Source of the DNA: Halobium salinum
GTDB taxonomy: Archaea > Halobacteriota > Halobacteria > Halobacteriales > Haloferacaceae
DNA length: 64,000 nt
Assembly (NCBI RefSeq): GCF_026586625.1
Contig: NZ_JAODIW010000004.1
Span: 186,001-250,000, forward strand
Direction of reading: 5' to 3'
Below are positions 50,672-59,203 of this stretch, piece by piece. Under the pieces are notes generated by a model. That model did not search any database. It was not told the DNA's origin and saw nothing but the letters and a program-made list of their open reading frames with translations. The translations under genes were made by a program, and so were the position numbers. Each line of letters opens with the position of its first letter. Within the stretch, counting starts at the first letter, position 1.

Positions 50672-50968
50672 TCAGTTCGCCGTCCGGACCCGTGGCGCGT
50701 ACTTCGCCAGCACGTCCGTCTCCAGGTTGACGCGGTCGCCGGCGCGGCGGTCGCCGAGCGTCGTCCGGTCGACGGTCTCGGGAATCAGCGCGACCGCGAA
50801 CCGGTTGCAATCGACGGCCGAGACAGTGAGGCTCACGCCGTCGACGGCGACGCTGTCGCCGGGGTCGGGCGGGGTTTCGAGCCCCGTCCCGACGGTGAGT
50901 CGACGTCCCTCGCCTGCGGACTCGTTCGATACCACCGTACCGTGCTCGGTTACGACACCGGTGTACAC
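50672..50968 (-). CDS. Single-barrel riboflavin-synthase-like (lumazine-binding) protein
   Basis: The 98-residue protein has only one lumazine-binding beta-barrel. Riboflavin synthase normally has two (about 200 residues), and catalysis needs both at the dimer interface. The start MYTGVVTEHGTVVS is that of the N-terminal barrel. The second half, GDSVAVDGVSLTVS to LIPETVDRTTLGD to DRVNLETDVLAKY, matches the C-terminal barrel. It therefore looks like an internal deletion between the two homologous barrels, or a single-domain relative. Whether it makes riboflavin is uncertain; ligand binding is plausible. It follows the protease gene and precedes the trmJ pair on the same strand. Confidence 0.8.
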   Translation of the reverse strand: MYTGVVTEHGTVVSNESAGEGRRLTVGTGLETPPDPGDSVAVDGVSLTVSAVDCNRFAVALIPETVDRTTLGDRRAGDRVNLETDVLAKYAPRVRTAN

Positions 50969-51069
50969 GGGCCGCCCGACTCGACCGTCGACTAAACGTG
51001 TTTCGGAACTGGTACGTATAACGAATTCATGATGAATGTCGGTCGGAGTACCGACGCTCCGAGGGCCGG

Positions 51070-52395
51070 TCAGTGACGTCCCAGACCGCCCGTGAGCGAG
51101 CGCAGTCGCTCGACCCGTTCGCGGACCGGCGGATGCGTCCCGAACAGCCGTTCCCGGAGTAACTCCTCGTAGTACAGCATGTACGCCTCGTCCTCGCCTT
51201 CGGCGCCGAGTTCGATGGGGCCGTCCGACACCGAGGAGGGCGAGATGATGGTCATCGCCGAGAGGCTCTCGCTCGCTCGGAGGTCCTCGGCGGGACGGTC
51301 CCGCAGGGCGTCGTTGATGGAGACGAGCGCCGACGCGAGGGCGGAGCCGTCCCCGGTTACGGCGACGGCCGCACGGTCGGCGGCGAGTTCGCGGGTCCGC
51401 GAGAAGGAGGCGACGAGCGCACCGCCGAGGCCACGGAACAGCCAGCCGAGGCCGAAGACGAAGGGGACGGCGAGGTACGCGGCGACGGCGAACGCCCGCG
51501 GCGGGAGCCGTCCCCGCTCCCCGAGTTCGACGACCGTCGTCGCGCTCTCGTAGAAGAAATCCGCGACCGCGAGCGGTCCCGCCGCGGCCGTCATCACCGC
51601 CGCGTCACGGTTGCGGACGTGAGCCAACTCGTGTGCGGCGACGGCCCGGAGTTCGTCGTCCGAGAGCCGTTCCAGCAGGCTCGTCGAGACGGCCAACGTC
51701 GTCCGCGAGGGAGTGAATCCGACGACGAACGCCTCGGGTGTCTCGGTGTCGACGACAGCCAGCCGTGGAACTGGGAGGTCGTACGCCTTCGCGACCGCCG
51801 TCGTAGTACGGTGGAGCCGCGGATGGGTCGACGCCTCCACCACCCTCGCACCGGAGACGGAGACGATTCGTTGGCCGAGACGAAGTTCGAACACGGCCGC
51901 GGTAAGGAAGACCACGGCGGTCGCGAGGAGGACGAGCGCGGGCCGACCGACGGTGGCGTCCACGACGTCGGAGAGGTACCCATCGGGGAGGGAGAGAAAC
52001 AGAACAGAACTGACGACGAGTAACGGAACGGGGAGCGTGCACGCCGCCGTCACCCACGTCATCAACCCCCGACTCCCGGAGTCGGAGTTGGAGGCGGGAG
52101 CGTCGACCAGGCGGTGCCAATCCCGCACCATCGGGTCTACCTCCCGACGCGCGCCGACGAACGACGTTCGCGAGAGCGGCCCGGCGAGCAGCGGGAGGGC
52201 GAGCAGTACGGCGAGACCGGCGGTCCCGGCGTAGATCCACACCGGGAGGCCGGCCGCGAGCAACAGCGACACGCCGAACCCCACCGCGACGACGGAGACC
52301 CCGACCAGCGCGGAGAGGACGACGCCGAAGGCGAGGAGGAGGGCGAACGTACCGGCCATGCGGAGCGTCAGCCCCCTGTCGGTCGACCAGTCCAT
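51070..52395 (-). CDS. M48 family (HtpX-like) membrane zinc protease
   Basis: The 441-residue protein has the zinc motif HELAH (255-259) in AVAAHELAHVRNRD and the third ligand in RTRELAADRAAV, the M48 arrangement. Two transmembrane hairpins precede (about 10-70 and 115-170) and one follows (about 265-325). The substrate domain includes EAFVVGFTPSRTTLAVSTSL. HtpX-type proteases degrade damaged membrane proteins. ATG 52395 is chosen because a GATAAAGT TATA-like box (52417-52423) is 26 bases upstream. It is divergent from folP. Confidence 0.88.
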   Translation of the reverse strand: MDWSTDRGLTLRMAGTFALLLAFGVVLSALVGVSVVAVGFGVSLLLAAGLPVWIYAGTAGLAVLLALPLLAGPLSRTSFVGARREVDPMVRDWHRLVDAPASNSDSGSRGLMTWVTAACTLPVPLLVVSSVLFLSLPDGYLSDVVDATVGRPALVLLATAVVFLTAAVFELRLGQRIVSVSGARVVEASTHPRLHRTTTAVAKAYDLPVPRLAVVDTETPEAFVVGFTPSRTTLAVSTSLLERLSDDELRAVAAHELAHVRNRDAAVMTAAAGPLAVADFFYESATTVVELGERGRLPPRAFAVAAYLAVPFVFGLGWLFRGLGGALVASFSRTRELAADRAAVAVTGDGSALASALVSINDALRDRPAEDLRASESLSAMTIISPSSVSDGPIELGAEGEDEAYMLYYEELLRERLFGTHPPVRERVERLRSLTGGLGRH

Positions 52396-52528
52396 GCGGA
52401 AACCTGACGGGGCGTTGATAAAGTAATGCACCGGTGTCCCACAGTACACGCGAGTTACGCTCCGGATACGGTCCACACGGAACGCCGACACCGGACGGCA
52501 TATGTGCGCCGAATCCTACCCCCCGAAC

Positions 52529-53680
52529 ATGCGAAACGTGGACGCGGCCGGGTTGGGCATCGGCGACGACTACCCGCCGCGGGTCATGGGCGTGCTGAAC
52601 GTCTCCGACGAGTCGCCATACAAGCCGAGCGTCTTCGACGACGCCGACGAGGCCGCCGAGTACGTCGACCGCGACCTCATCGACGAGGGGGCCGACATCG
52701 TCGACGTGGGGCTGGAGACGGCGAACAAGCGCTTCGACGTGCTCCCCGCGGAGGCCGAACTCGAACGACTGGAAACTGCGGTGGAGACGATGGCGTCCAC
52801 GTCCGGCGACGCCGTCTGGTCCATCGAGACCAGATACTCGGAGGTCGCCGCCGCCGCCCTCGACGCCGGCTTCGACATGGTGAACGACGTCTGTGGGTTC
52901 GCCGACCCGGAGATGCCCCGCGTCTGTGCGGAGCGCGACGCCGCCGTCGTGAAGATGGCGAGCCCCCCGGACCTCGAACGACCCGGCGCCGTCGAGGAGG
53001 TCGACGACATCTACGAGGCGCTGCAGCGCGGCGGCTTGACCGAGAAGACCATCGTCGACCCCGCCTTCGGCGGCTGGAGCGAGGCCAAGACGCTCGACCA
53101 CGATAGAGAGACGTTCCACCGCCTCCGGGAGTTCCGGGGACTCGGGCGTCCGATTCTCGTCTCCATCAACCGGAAGAACTTCCTGAAAGCGGTTGCCGGT
53201 CGCGACACGGAGGGTGCACTCCCCGTGAGTCTCGCCGCCACCTCGATGGCCGTCGAACGCGGCGCCCACGTCGTCCGGACCCACGACGTGGCCGAGACGC
53301 GCGACGCCGCACTGATCGGGAGCGAGTTCCGCCGCCCGCGACACCGGGAGCGGTCCGAACCGGTCGGCGTGGAGGAGCTGGACGTGACGACCCCGCGCGA
53401 GGCCGCCCGGCACCTCGAACGAGTCGGTGGCGAGTCGGTCGACCCCGCGGCCGCAAACGGCTGTGTCGCGCGCGTGCTCGAACTCGGCCCCCTCGGAGGG
53501 GACGAGATGGCTGTGCTCGACGACGCGTGTGCGGGAACGGGAGCGACCGCCGTCGCCGGTACGGGTGGGCGCGCGGTCGTCGCCGGCACCCTCGACGCCC
53601 TCGATTCGGTGCGGAGCGCGACGGACGATACCACGCCGCTCGGCCGGGCGCTGGGGCGGTATTTCGAATCGCAGTTATAA
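52529..53680 (+). CDS. folP: Dihydropteroate synthase-like protein
   Basis: Condenses a hydroxymethylpterin diphosphate with p-aminobenzoate or an analogue. The protein has 383 residues from ATG 52529; ATG 52502 is possible but overlaps the CATATG TATA-like spot. The barrel carries PRVMGVLNVSDESPYKPS, GADIVDVGLETANKRFD and MVNDVCGFADPEM, versus canonical NxTPDSFSDGG, GGESTRP and NDxxG. Substrate-loop residues thus differ, as in archaeal DHPS. A C-terminal region of about 100 residues beyond the barrel contains a second alpha/beta unit. Its partner mptE lies 230 bases downstream. Confidence 0.8.
   Translation: MRNVDAAGLGIGDDYPPRVMGVLNVSDESPYKPSVFDDADEAAEYVDRDLIDEGADIVDVGLETANKRFDVLPAEAELERLETAVETMASTSGDAVWSIETRYSEVAAAALDAGFDMVNDVCGFADPEMPRVCAERDAAVVKMASPPDLERPGAVEEVDDIYEALQRGGLTEKTIVDPAFGGWSEAKTLDHDRETFHRLREFRGLGRPILVSINRKNFLKAVAGRDTEGALPVSLAATSMAVERGAHVVRTHDVAETRDAALIGSEFRRPRHRERSEPVGVEELDVTTPREAARHLERVGGESVDPAAANGCVARVLELGPLGGDEMAVLDDACAGTGATAVAGTGGRAVVAGTLDALDSVRSATDDTTPLGRALGRYFESQL
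53675..53680 (+). promoter_or_regulatory. TATA box between folP and mptE
   Basis: TTATAA ending at the folP stop codon. The predicted transcript start near 53704 is eight bases before the small ORF at 53712 and about 205 before mptE. Confidence 0.5.
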
Positions 53681-53711
53681 ACGGGACGGACACTCTACGA
53701 GGAGAAAACTT

Positions 53712-53891
53712 ATGCCAATCGAGAGGAAACCCGTCACGTGGAAGCCGGACGGGCACACGGGTAGGGGTACTTGGTGCCACTCCGGCCCATACGGTCCCAT
53801 CTTTCGAGGCAGAGTCACGCCCGCTACTGCCGAGTCCGTCCCTCGCCGACGCCGGCCCGCGACCCGGGCCCGCGAGGAGCGCCGACCATGA
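53712..53891 (+). CDS. Possible 59-residue small protein
   Basis: It starts MPIERKPVTWKPDGHTGRG and continues TWCHSGPYGPIFRG, then becomes Arg-rich. The only reason to consider it real is position: it is the first ATG after a good TATA box, and its stop overlaps an 8-codon ORF (53888-53914) as ATGA, which in turn overlaps the mptE GTG as GTGA. Codon use is weaker than in neighbouring genes, and the basic end is odd for a halophile. It may instead be an mptE leader RNA. Confidence 0.3.
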   Translation: MPIERKPVTWKPDGHTGRGTWCHSGPYGPIFRGRVTPATAESVPRRRRPATRAREERRP

Positions 53892-53910
53892 ACGTCGAGG
53901 AGGTCCGGCC

Positions 53911-54624
53911 GTGAACTTCGTCGACTGGGAGCCCGTCTACGAGCGACTGCTCGCCGACTTCGGCTACGACCGAGCCGGCGACGAGCGGGCGCGTGACATT
54001 CTCGCCGACCTGACCCGCAGCGGCGGGAGCGACGCGAACCCCGGCGCGCTCGACCCGGAGGCGACCGGCGCGTTCGACACGGTCGACGGCGCGACGGTCG
54101 CGGTCGTCGGCGCGGCGCCGGGGCTGGTAGACGAGGTCGAACGGGTCGCCGCCGCCGACCTCGTGTTCGCCGCTTCGACCGCCGCCGACGTCTGTCTCGA
54201 CGCCGGCATCGGGGTCGACTGCATGGTGACCGACCTCGACAAGAACCCGGGGACGGCCCGCGAGTTGACCCGCGAGGGGGTCCCCGTCGCCGCCCACGCA
54301 CACGGCGACAACGTCCCCGCCGTCCGGGAGTGGGTCCCGCAGTTCGACTCCGACTGGACCCTCCCGACGACCCAGGCGGCCCCAGTCGGCGGCGTCCGCA
54401 ACTACGGCGGGTTCACCGACGGCGACCGAGCGGCCTTCCTCGCCGACGCCTTCGGTGCCGAGGAGCTCCTGTTCGTCGGCTGGGCGTTCGACGACCCGGA
54501 CGTGACGCCCGCGAAGGCGCGAAAACTCCGCTGGGCCGAGCGCCTGCTGTACTGGCTGGAGACGCGCCGCGGTGAGCGCTTCGGCGTGCTGGACGGGCGG
54601 CGCGAGTCGCTGGTCCTCCCCTGA
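53911..54624 (+). CDS. mptE: 6-hydroxymethyl-7,8-dihydropterin pyrophosphokinase (MptE type)
   Basis: Makes the pterin diphosphate that DHPS consumes. The 237-residue protein starts at GTG (MNFVDWEPVYERLLADFGYD). DUF115/MptE signatures are VVGAAPGLVDEVERVAAADL, VDCMVTDLDKNPGTA, and AHAHGDNVPAVREWVPQF, then LLFVGWAFDDPDVTPAKARKLRW. The N-terminal helix and the TDLD and HGDN acidic/His sites fit the archaeal kinase. Proximity to folP supports the pterin pathway. Its GTG overlaps the preceding minimal ORF. Confidence 0.85.
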   Translation: MNFVDWEPVYERLLADFGYDRAGDERARDILADLTRSGGSDANPGALDPEATGAFDTVDGATVAVVGAAPGLVDEVERVAAADLVFAASTAADVCLDAGIGVDCMVTDLDKNPGTARELTREGVPVAAHAHGDNVPAVREWVPQFDSDWTLPTTQAAPVGGVRNYGGFTDGDRAAFLADAFGAEELLFVGWAFDDPDVTPAKARKLRWAERLLYWLETRRGERFGVLDGRRESLVLP

Positions 54625-54679
54625 CGAACGGCTCCCCTGCCCATGGGTTATGCTGACGCGGTGCGTACTTCTCATCGCC

Positions 54680-55252
54680 ATGTACGAGACGATTCTCTTC
54701 CCGACCGACGGCGTCGGGGATGCGACGGCGGCCGTCGAGGAGACCATCGAACTGGCGCGGACGTGCGGGGCGACGGTCCACGTCGTCCACGTGGTCGACC
54801 TCGACGAACTCGGCGGCTACTTCAGCGCGGGCGGGCTCCCGGCCGAGTTCGTCGAACAGGCGCTCGAGGAGGGCGAGCACCGCGTCGACCGGGTCGCAGA
54901 CCGATTCCGGGAGGCCGACGTCCCCGTGGAGACGGTCGTGCTGAAGGGGTCTCCGGAGCGCGAAATCGTCGACTACGTCGAGGAGAGCGGCGTCGACCTC
55001 GTCGTCATGGAGACCCGTGGCCGCCGGGGCATCCGGCGGTTCCTCCTCGGAAGCGTCACCGAGGACGTGGTGCGGCTGGCCGACTGTCCCGTCCTGACGG
55101 TCAAAGGGCCCCGAGAGGACCTCGAAGCCGTGGCCGATTCGGCGGTCGAGACCGAGAGCGAGGGCGGATACGGGGACCGAGCGGACGAGGGGGAACCGGA
55201 GCCGACGGCCCGAACCGCGGACGCGTCCGAGCCGTCACCGAAGCGCGACTAA
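54680..55252 (+). CDS. Universal stress protein (UspA)
   Basis: The 190-residue protein starts MYETILFPTDGVGDATAAVE. It has a UspA alpha/beta domain (about 1-145) with the ATP-binding motif METRGRRGIRRFLLGSVTEDVVRLADCPVLTV, which has the G-x2-G-x9-GS pattern of nucleotide-binding Usp. A 45-residue acidic disordered tail follows. The stop TAA lies inside the palindrome before psmB. A second Usp gene is cut by the right edge of the window. Confidence 0.88.
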   Translation: MYETILFPTDGVGDATAAVEETIELARTCGATVHVVHVVDLDELGGYFSAGGLPAEFVEQALEEGEHRVDRVADRFREADVPVETVVLKGSPEREIVDYVEESGVDLVVMETRGRRGIRRFLLGSVTEDVVRLADCPVLTVKGPREDLEAVADSAVETESEGGYGDRADEGEPEPTARTADASEPSPKRD

Positions 55253-55264
55253 AATATATTTTAG
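55249..55264. promoter_or_regulatory. Perfect 16-bp palindrome CTAAAATATATTTTAG
   Basis: Self-complementary and AT-only except for its end bases, overlapping the Usp stop codon and lying five bases before the psmB TATA box. It could be an operator controlling psmB or a transcription end signal for the Usp gene. Confidence 0.6.
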
Positions 55265-55268
55265 CGAA

Positions 55269-55276
55269 CATATTTG
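55269..55276 (+). promoter_or_regulatory. TATA box of psmB
   Basis: CATATTTG centred about 28 bases before the ATG at 55301, leaderless spacing. Confidence 0.6.
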
Positions 55277-55300
55277 CGCGCGACCGCCCGAGAGTAGACC

Positions 55301-55990
55301 ATGGGAGCCGAGAATCCGACGAATCAGTACAGACAGTTGTCGAACACGACTGATGGCGACGCGGGCGTCGAGGGCGTGAAGACCGGGACGACGCTCGTAG
55401 GAGTCGTCGCCGAGGACCGGGTGGTGCTCGCGAGCGACCGCCGGGCCAGCCTCGGGGGGATGGTCTCCTCGAAGGACGTACGGAAGGTGGTGTCGGTGGC
55501 CGACCGCGCCGCGATGGCGTTCTCCGGGTCGATGGCGGGTGCACAGGCACTCACCGCCCGACTCGAGTCGCAGGTCCGGCTGTACGAACTTCGCCGCGGC
55601 GAGCGGATGTCGACCGGCGCGCTCGCGACCGCCCTCTCGAACCTCCTCCGGCGCGAGTCGTTCCAGACCGCGCCGCTCCTCGCAGGCGTCGACGCCGACG
55701 GACCGCACCTCTACGACGTGGATGTCGGTGGGAGCCTCCTCGAAGGCGAGTACGCGGCCGGCGGAAGCGGGACGCCGTATGTCTACGGCCTCCTGGAGGC
55801 CGAGTACGAACCGGGGTTGTCCGCCGAAGCGGCGCGGGAGGTAGCCGCCACCGCCGTCGCCGTCGCGAGCGAGCGTGACCTCGCGAGCGGGAACGGGCTC
55901 GTTGTCGGCGAGGTCAGCCGCGACGGGGTCGACGTACGGACGGTCGACGACCCGACCGGGTTCGGGAGGGGAACGGACGTCGCGAGTTGA
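55301..55990 (+). CDS. psmB: Proteasome beta subunit
   Basis: Catalytic subunit of the 20S proteasome. The 229-residue precursor should be cut between Gly29 and Thr30 (KTG/TTLVG), exposing N-terminal Thr as nucleophile. In mature numbering, Asp17 (SDRRAS) and Lys33 (VRKV) line up with the catalytic triad of known archaeal subunits. The propeptide (29 residues) lacks obvious signal. The C-terminus is Gly/Thr-rich (GFGRGTDVAS). Haloarchaea often carry two beta genes; the second, if any, is outside the window. It has its own promoter next to a palindrome. Confidence 0.93.
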   Translation: MGAENPTNQYRQLSNTTDGDAGVEGVKTGTTLVGVVAEDRVVLASDRRASLGGMVSSKDVRKVVSVADRAAMAFSGSMAGAQALTARLESQVRLYELRRGERMSTGALATALSNLLRRESFQTAPLLAGVDADGPHLYDVDVGGSLLEGEYAAGGSGTPYVYGLLEAEYEPGLSAEAAREVAATAVAVASERDLASGNGLVVGEVSRDGVDVRTVDDPTGFGRGTDVAS

Positions 55991-56159
55991 GCCGAACCGA
56001 ATCCGTCCCGCCGGACCGACGCGAACCGCCGGACCGACGCTGACCGTCGAACCGAGCTAAGCCGTCGGGTCGACGAGATCTCGTGCTCCCGACCGCGACT
56101 GCAACCACGGCCGCGACCGCGTCGGTCCGACGCGGGCGGCGAGTCGTCGTCCAGTCTCG

Positions 56160-57326
56160 TCACGTTCCGTCGTCCGCCGGTCGCCGTTCGGCGTCGACGA
56201 CAGTCGGGCCGTCGCCGACGAGCAGTCGAAGGAGTTCACCGTCGAGGCGCGTCGTCACCTGCACGCACCACGGGTCGGTCGACAACACGCGTTCGCGCCA
56301 CTCCGAGCCGAGGTTCCACACCGGACGGTCCCGCGGGTCCTCACCGTGGTCGTAGTAGAACGCGACGACGGCCGGGTGTTCGACGACTCCCAGCGTCACC
56401 GGCGCGCGGACGGCGAAGTCACAGTCCGCACAGTCGGCGACGAGCACGGGCCGGACGGAGTCGGTCCCCGCGGCGGCTCCTGTCGTCGTTCCCTCGGGGT
56501 CGGTCTCGCGGTCGGGGACACGTGCCGGGTCTGCCCGCTCGATGCGGCCGGCCGCGCGGCCGGCGCAGTCGGGGCAGACCCCTTCGGCGACCAGTGCGAG
56601 GCGGCCCCGGTGGTGCGCGTCGAAGGCGTCGAGCAGTTCCTCGGGGGAGCGACCGCGGGCACCGCTCGGCGGGAACGGAAGCGAGAGGAGCGCGGTGTCG
56701 CAGGCGGTACAGGCGACGGCGATGCGGTTGTCGGCGGCCCGGGCTTCGAGCGCCGACCCGCCACAGACCGGACAGTCGCCGTCGACGGCGGTCGGCTCGC
56801 TGTCGACGCGCTCGGTGTAGGTTCCGGCCCGGAGCGCGCGAGCGACCTGTCGCCCGGCGTAGGTCGGCCGGTAGGTCTCGGTCGACTCCTCTTTCTCCAG
56901 GTAGTGGCCGACGAGCCGGCGGAGGTGGTAGGCGAACCCCGCCGTCGTCTCCTCCTCGGTGGCCTCGAACAGGTCGGTGAACGTCGGCGGCTCGTCGGCG
57001 TCGACGACGGCTCGGACGACCCGCAGGCGCGTCTCGTTGCCGAGGCTGGCGAACGCCTCGCTGGCGGCGACCGCCTCGGTCGGCTCGACCGACGGTTCGT
57101 CGACCTCGACGGCCTCCGCGGAGTCGGCGGTGTCGGCGGTGTCGGCGGTGTCGGCGGTCTCGACAGGCTCCGCGAGCTCGGCCGCCGCGTCACGACCGCT
57201 CGCGACCCCGACGTCGCCTCCGGTCTCGTCGTCGTTTCCGGTTTCGGCGTCACGTCCGGCCCCGGCGTCGCGCCCACTCCTGGCGTCGTTTCCGGCTCCG
57301 GCGTCGGCCGCCTCGCTCCCGGTCAT
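56160..57326 (-). CDS. wHTH (ArsR-like) protein with zinc ribbons
   Basis: The 388-residue protein starts MTGSEAADAGAGNDARSGR; ATG 57332 is an alternative. It has an acidic, low-complexity N-terminus (about 80 residues, including an ADTADTADTADS tandem repeat). A winged helix follows (about 88-165: ASLGNETRLRVVRAVVDADEPPTFTDL with FAYHLRRLVGHYLEKEE as recognition/wing), and then two Cys-rich ribbons (CPVCGGS with CTAC, CPDCAGR with CADC). It is thought to be a DNA-binding regulator of the haloarchaeal DUF7351/ArsR-like type. The target is unknown. Confidence 0.78.
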   Translation of the reverse strand: MTGSEAADAGAGNDARSGRDAGAGRDAETGNDDETGGDVGVASGRDAAAELAEPVETADTADTADTADSAEAVEVDEPSVEPTEAVAASEAFASLGNETRLRVVRAVVDADEPPTFTDLFEATEEETTAGFAYHLRRLVGHYLEKEESTETYRPTYAGRQVARALRAGTYTERVDSEPTAVDGDCPVCGGSALEARAADNRIAVACTACDTALLSLPFPPSGARGRSPEELLDAFDAHHRGRLALVAEGVCPDCAGRAAGRIERADPARVPDRETDPEGTTTGAAAGTDSVRPVLVADCADCDFAVRAPVTLGVVEHPAVVAFYYDHGEDPRDRPVWNLGSEWRERVLSTDPWCVQVTTRLDGELLRLLVGDGPTVVDAERRPADDGT

Positions 57327-57451
57327 CCCCACGAACTCCGAGCCACGATGGGATAAAGCGTCCGCCGTTCGGCGGTGGCCACCCGACCCCGTCGGTCGGT
57401 CCCTGCCGGGGCCGGAAGCTATTGCCCGGGGGAGTCCTAACCGCGGGGTAG

Positions 57452-58966
57452 ATGCAGATACACTGGCACCGGCGGGACCTCCGCGTCGACGACAACCTCG
57501 CGCTCCACGACGCGGCGACGGCCGTCGGCGGCGGTGAGACGGACGAGTCGGACGGCGACGAAAGTGGGGCCGACGAGGCCGATGGCGGCGGTGACAGTGA
57601 CGAACACGGGGACGGAGGCGACATCGAGGGCGTCCTCCCCGTGTTCGTCTTCGACCCCGGCGTCCTCGAGTTCGCCAGTCCGCCCAGAGTCAGGTTCCTG
57701 CTCGACGCGCTCGCCGAACTCCGGGCGGCTTACCGCGAGCGCGGGAGCGAGCTGCTCGTCCGTCAGGGAGACCCGAGCACCGTGATTCCGAACGTCGCCT
57801 ACGAGTACGAGGCCGACCGCGTCGTCTGGAACCACGACTACTCCGGGCTGGCCCAGGAGCGCGACGAGGCCGTGCGAGCCGCCCTCGACGAGCAGGACAC
57901 CGCACACGAGGAGTTCCACGACGCGATTCACCACGAGCCGGGCTCCATCACGACGAACGAGGGGAAGTACTACTCCGTCTACACGTACTTCTGGAAGAAG
58001 TGGCGCGACCGCGAGAAGGCGGCGCCGGTCGACGCGCCCGACGGGTCGGCGCTCGTCGCCGCCGAGCACGTCGACGACGAGGACCGCGGCCTCCCGAGTA
58101 TCGGCGACCTGGGCTTCGACGAGCCGGAGGCCGACGTGCCGACCGCCGGCACCGAGGCCGCTCGCGACCGCCTCGAATCGTTCTGTGACGGTCCCATCTA
58201 CAGCTACGAGGAGGACCGGGAGTATCCGGCGCGGGAGGGCACCTCCCGGCTGTCGACGGACCTCAAGTACGGGACGCTCGGAATACGGGAGGTGTACGAG
58301 GCGACGGCCGAGGCCCGGGAGGGCGCCGGCGGCGAGGAGGACGAGTCCGCCGAGGAGTTCCAGAGCCAACTCGCGTGGCGGGAGTTCTACACCCACGTGC
58401 TCCACTTCAACCCGGAGGTCGTCACGGAGAACTTCAAGGAGTACGCGAACCCCATCGGGTGGCGGGAGCCTGGCGACGACCTGGAGGCGTGGAAGGCCGG
58501 CGAGACGGGGTACCCCATCGTCGACGCCGGGATGCGCCAGCTCCGCGAGGAGGCGTACATGCACAACCGCCTGCGGATGGTCGTCGCCTCCTTTCTCACG
58601 AAGGACCTCATCCTCGACTGGCGCCACGGGTACGAGCACTTCCGGGAGCGCCTCGCCGACCACGACACGAGCAACGACAACGGAGGGTGGCAGTGGGCGG
58701 CCTCGACTGGAACCGACGCTCAACCCTACTTCCGCGTGTTCAACCCGATGACGCAGGGCGAGCGCTACGACCCGGACGCGGCGTTCATCCGCGAGTACGT
58801 CCCCGAGTTGGAGGGGGTCGACGCCGACACCATCCACTCGTGGCACGAACTCGACGAGGACGAACGTGAGGACGCCGCCCCCGATTACCCGGCGCCCATC
58901 GTCGACCACTCCGAGCGGCGGGAGGAGGCCATCGAGACGTTCGAAGCGGCCCGCGGCGACGACTGA
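57452..58966 (+). CDS. phr: Deoxyribodipyrimidine photolyase (CPD class I)
   Basis: Uses light to split cyclobutane pyrimidine dimers. The 504-residue protein begins MQIHWHRRDLRVDDNLALHD, the photolyase N-terminus. FAD-binding motifs are QSQLAWREFYTHVLHFNPE, GETGYPIVDAGMRQL, MHNRLRMVVASFLTKDLILDW, and NDNGGWQWAASTGTDAQPYFRVFNP. An acidic Gly/Asp/Glu insert (about 28-57) sits between the first two strands of the antenna domain, an oddity compared with the usual ~470 residues. It starts 126 bases upstream-opposed to the wHTH gene. Confidence 0.93.
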   Translation: MQIHWHRRDLRVDDNLALHDAATAVGGGETDESDGDESGADEADGGGDSDEHGDGGDIEGVLPVFVFDPGVLEFASPPRVRFLLDALAELRAAYRERGSELLVRQGDPSTVIPNVAYEYEADRVVWNHDYSGLAQERDEAVRAALDEQDTAHEEFHDAIHHEPGSITTNEGKYYSVYTYFWKKWRDREKAAPVDAPDGSALVAAEHVDDEDRGLPSIGDLGFDEPEADVPTAGTEAARDRLESFCDGPIYSYEEDREYPAREGTSRLSTDLKYGTLGIREVYEATAEAREGAGGEEDESAEEFQSQLAWREFYTHVLHFNPEVVTENFKEYANPIGWREPGDDLEAWKAGETGYPIVDAGMRQLREEAYMHNRLRMVVASFLTKDLILDWRHGYEHFRERLADHDTSNDNGGWQWAASTGTDAQPYFRVFNPMTQGERYDPDAAFIREYVPELEGVDADTIHSWHELDEDEREDAAPDYPAPIVDHSERREEAIETFEAARGDD

Positions 58967-59108
58967 ACGCACAGAGCGCTCCCTCACGCTACCGACGGGT
59001 CCGCCAGAGCCCCTCTGGGTGAGCCAGACCCGCGTTCTGCCGGCCCCAGAGTCCGATTCAGGCGATGCCTTCCGAACATCTGTTTCGTTGATTTTCTCGG
59101 TAGGTGGC

Positions 59109-59119
59109 TATTAAATATA
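59109..59119 (+). promoter_or_regulatory. TATA box of the UbiA gene
   Basis: TATTAAATATA is a strong TATA sequence. The predicted start near 59143 gives a leader of about 60 bases before the ATG at 59204. No other frame starts between them in the same frame. Confidence 0.55.
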
Positions 59120-59203
59120 CACGTCGACTCCACAGCACAGGCCGAGTCGGCGGGGCCGACGCCGCGGGGTGTAGGACCCGTCGAAACCACGGAAATCGAA
59201 CAC

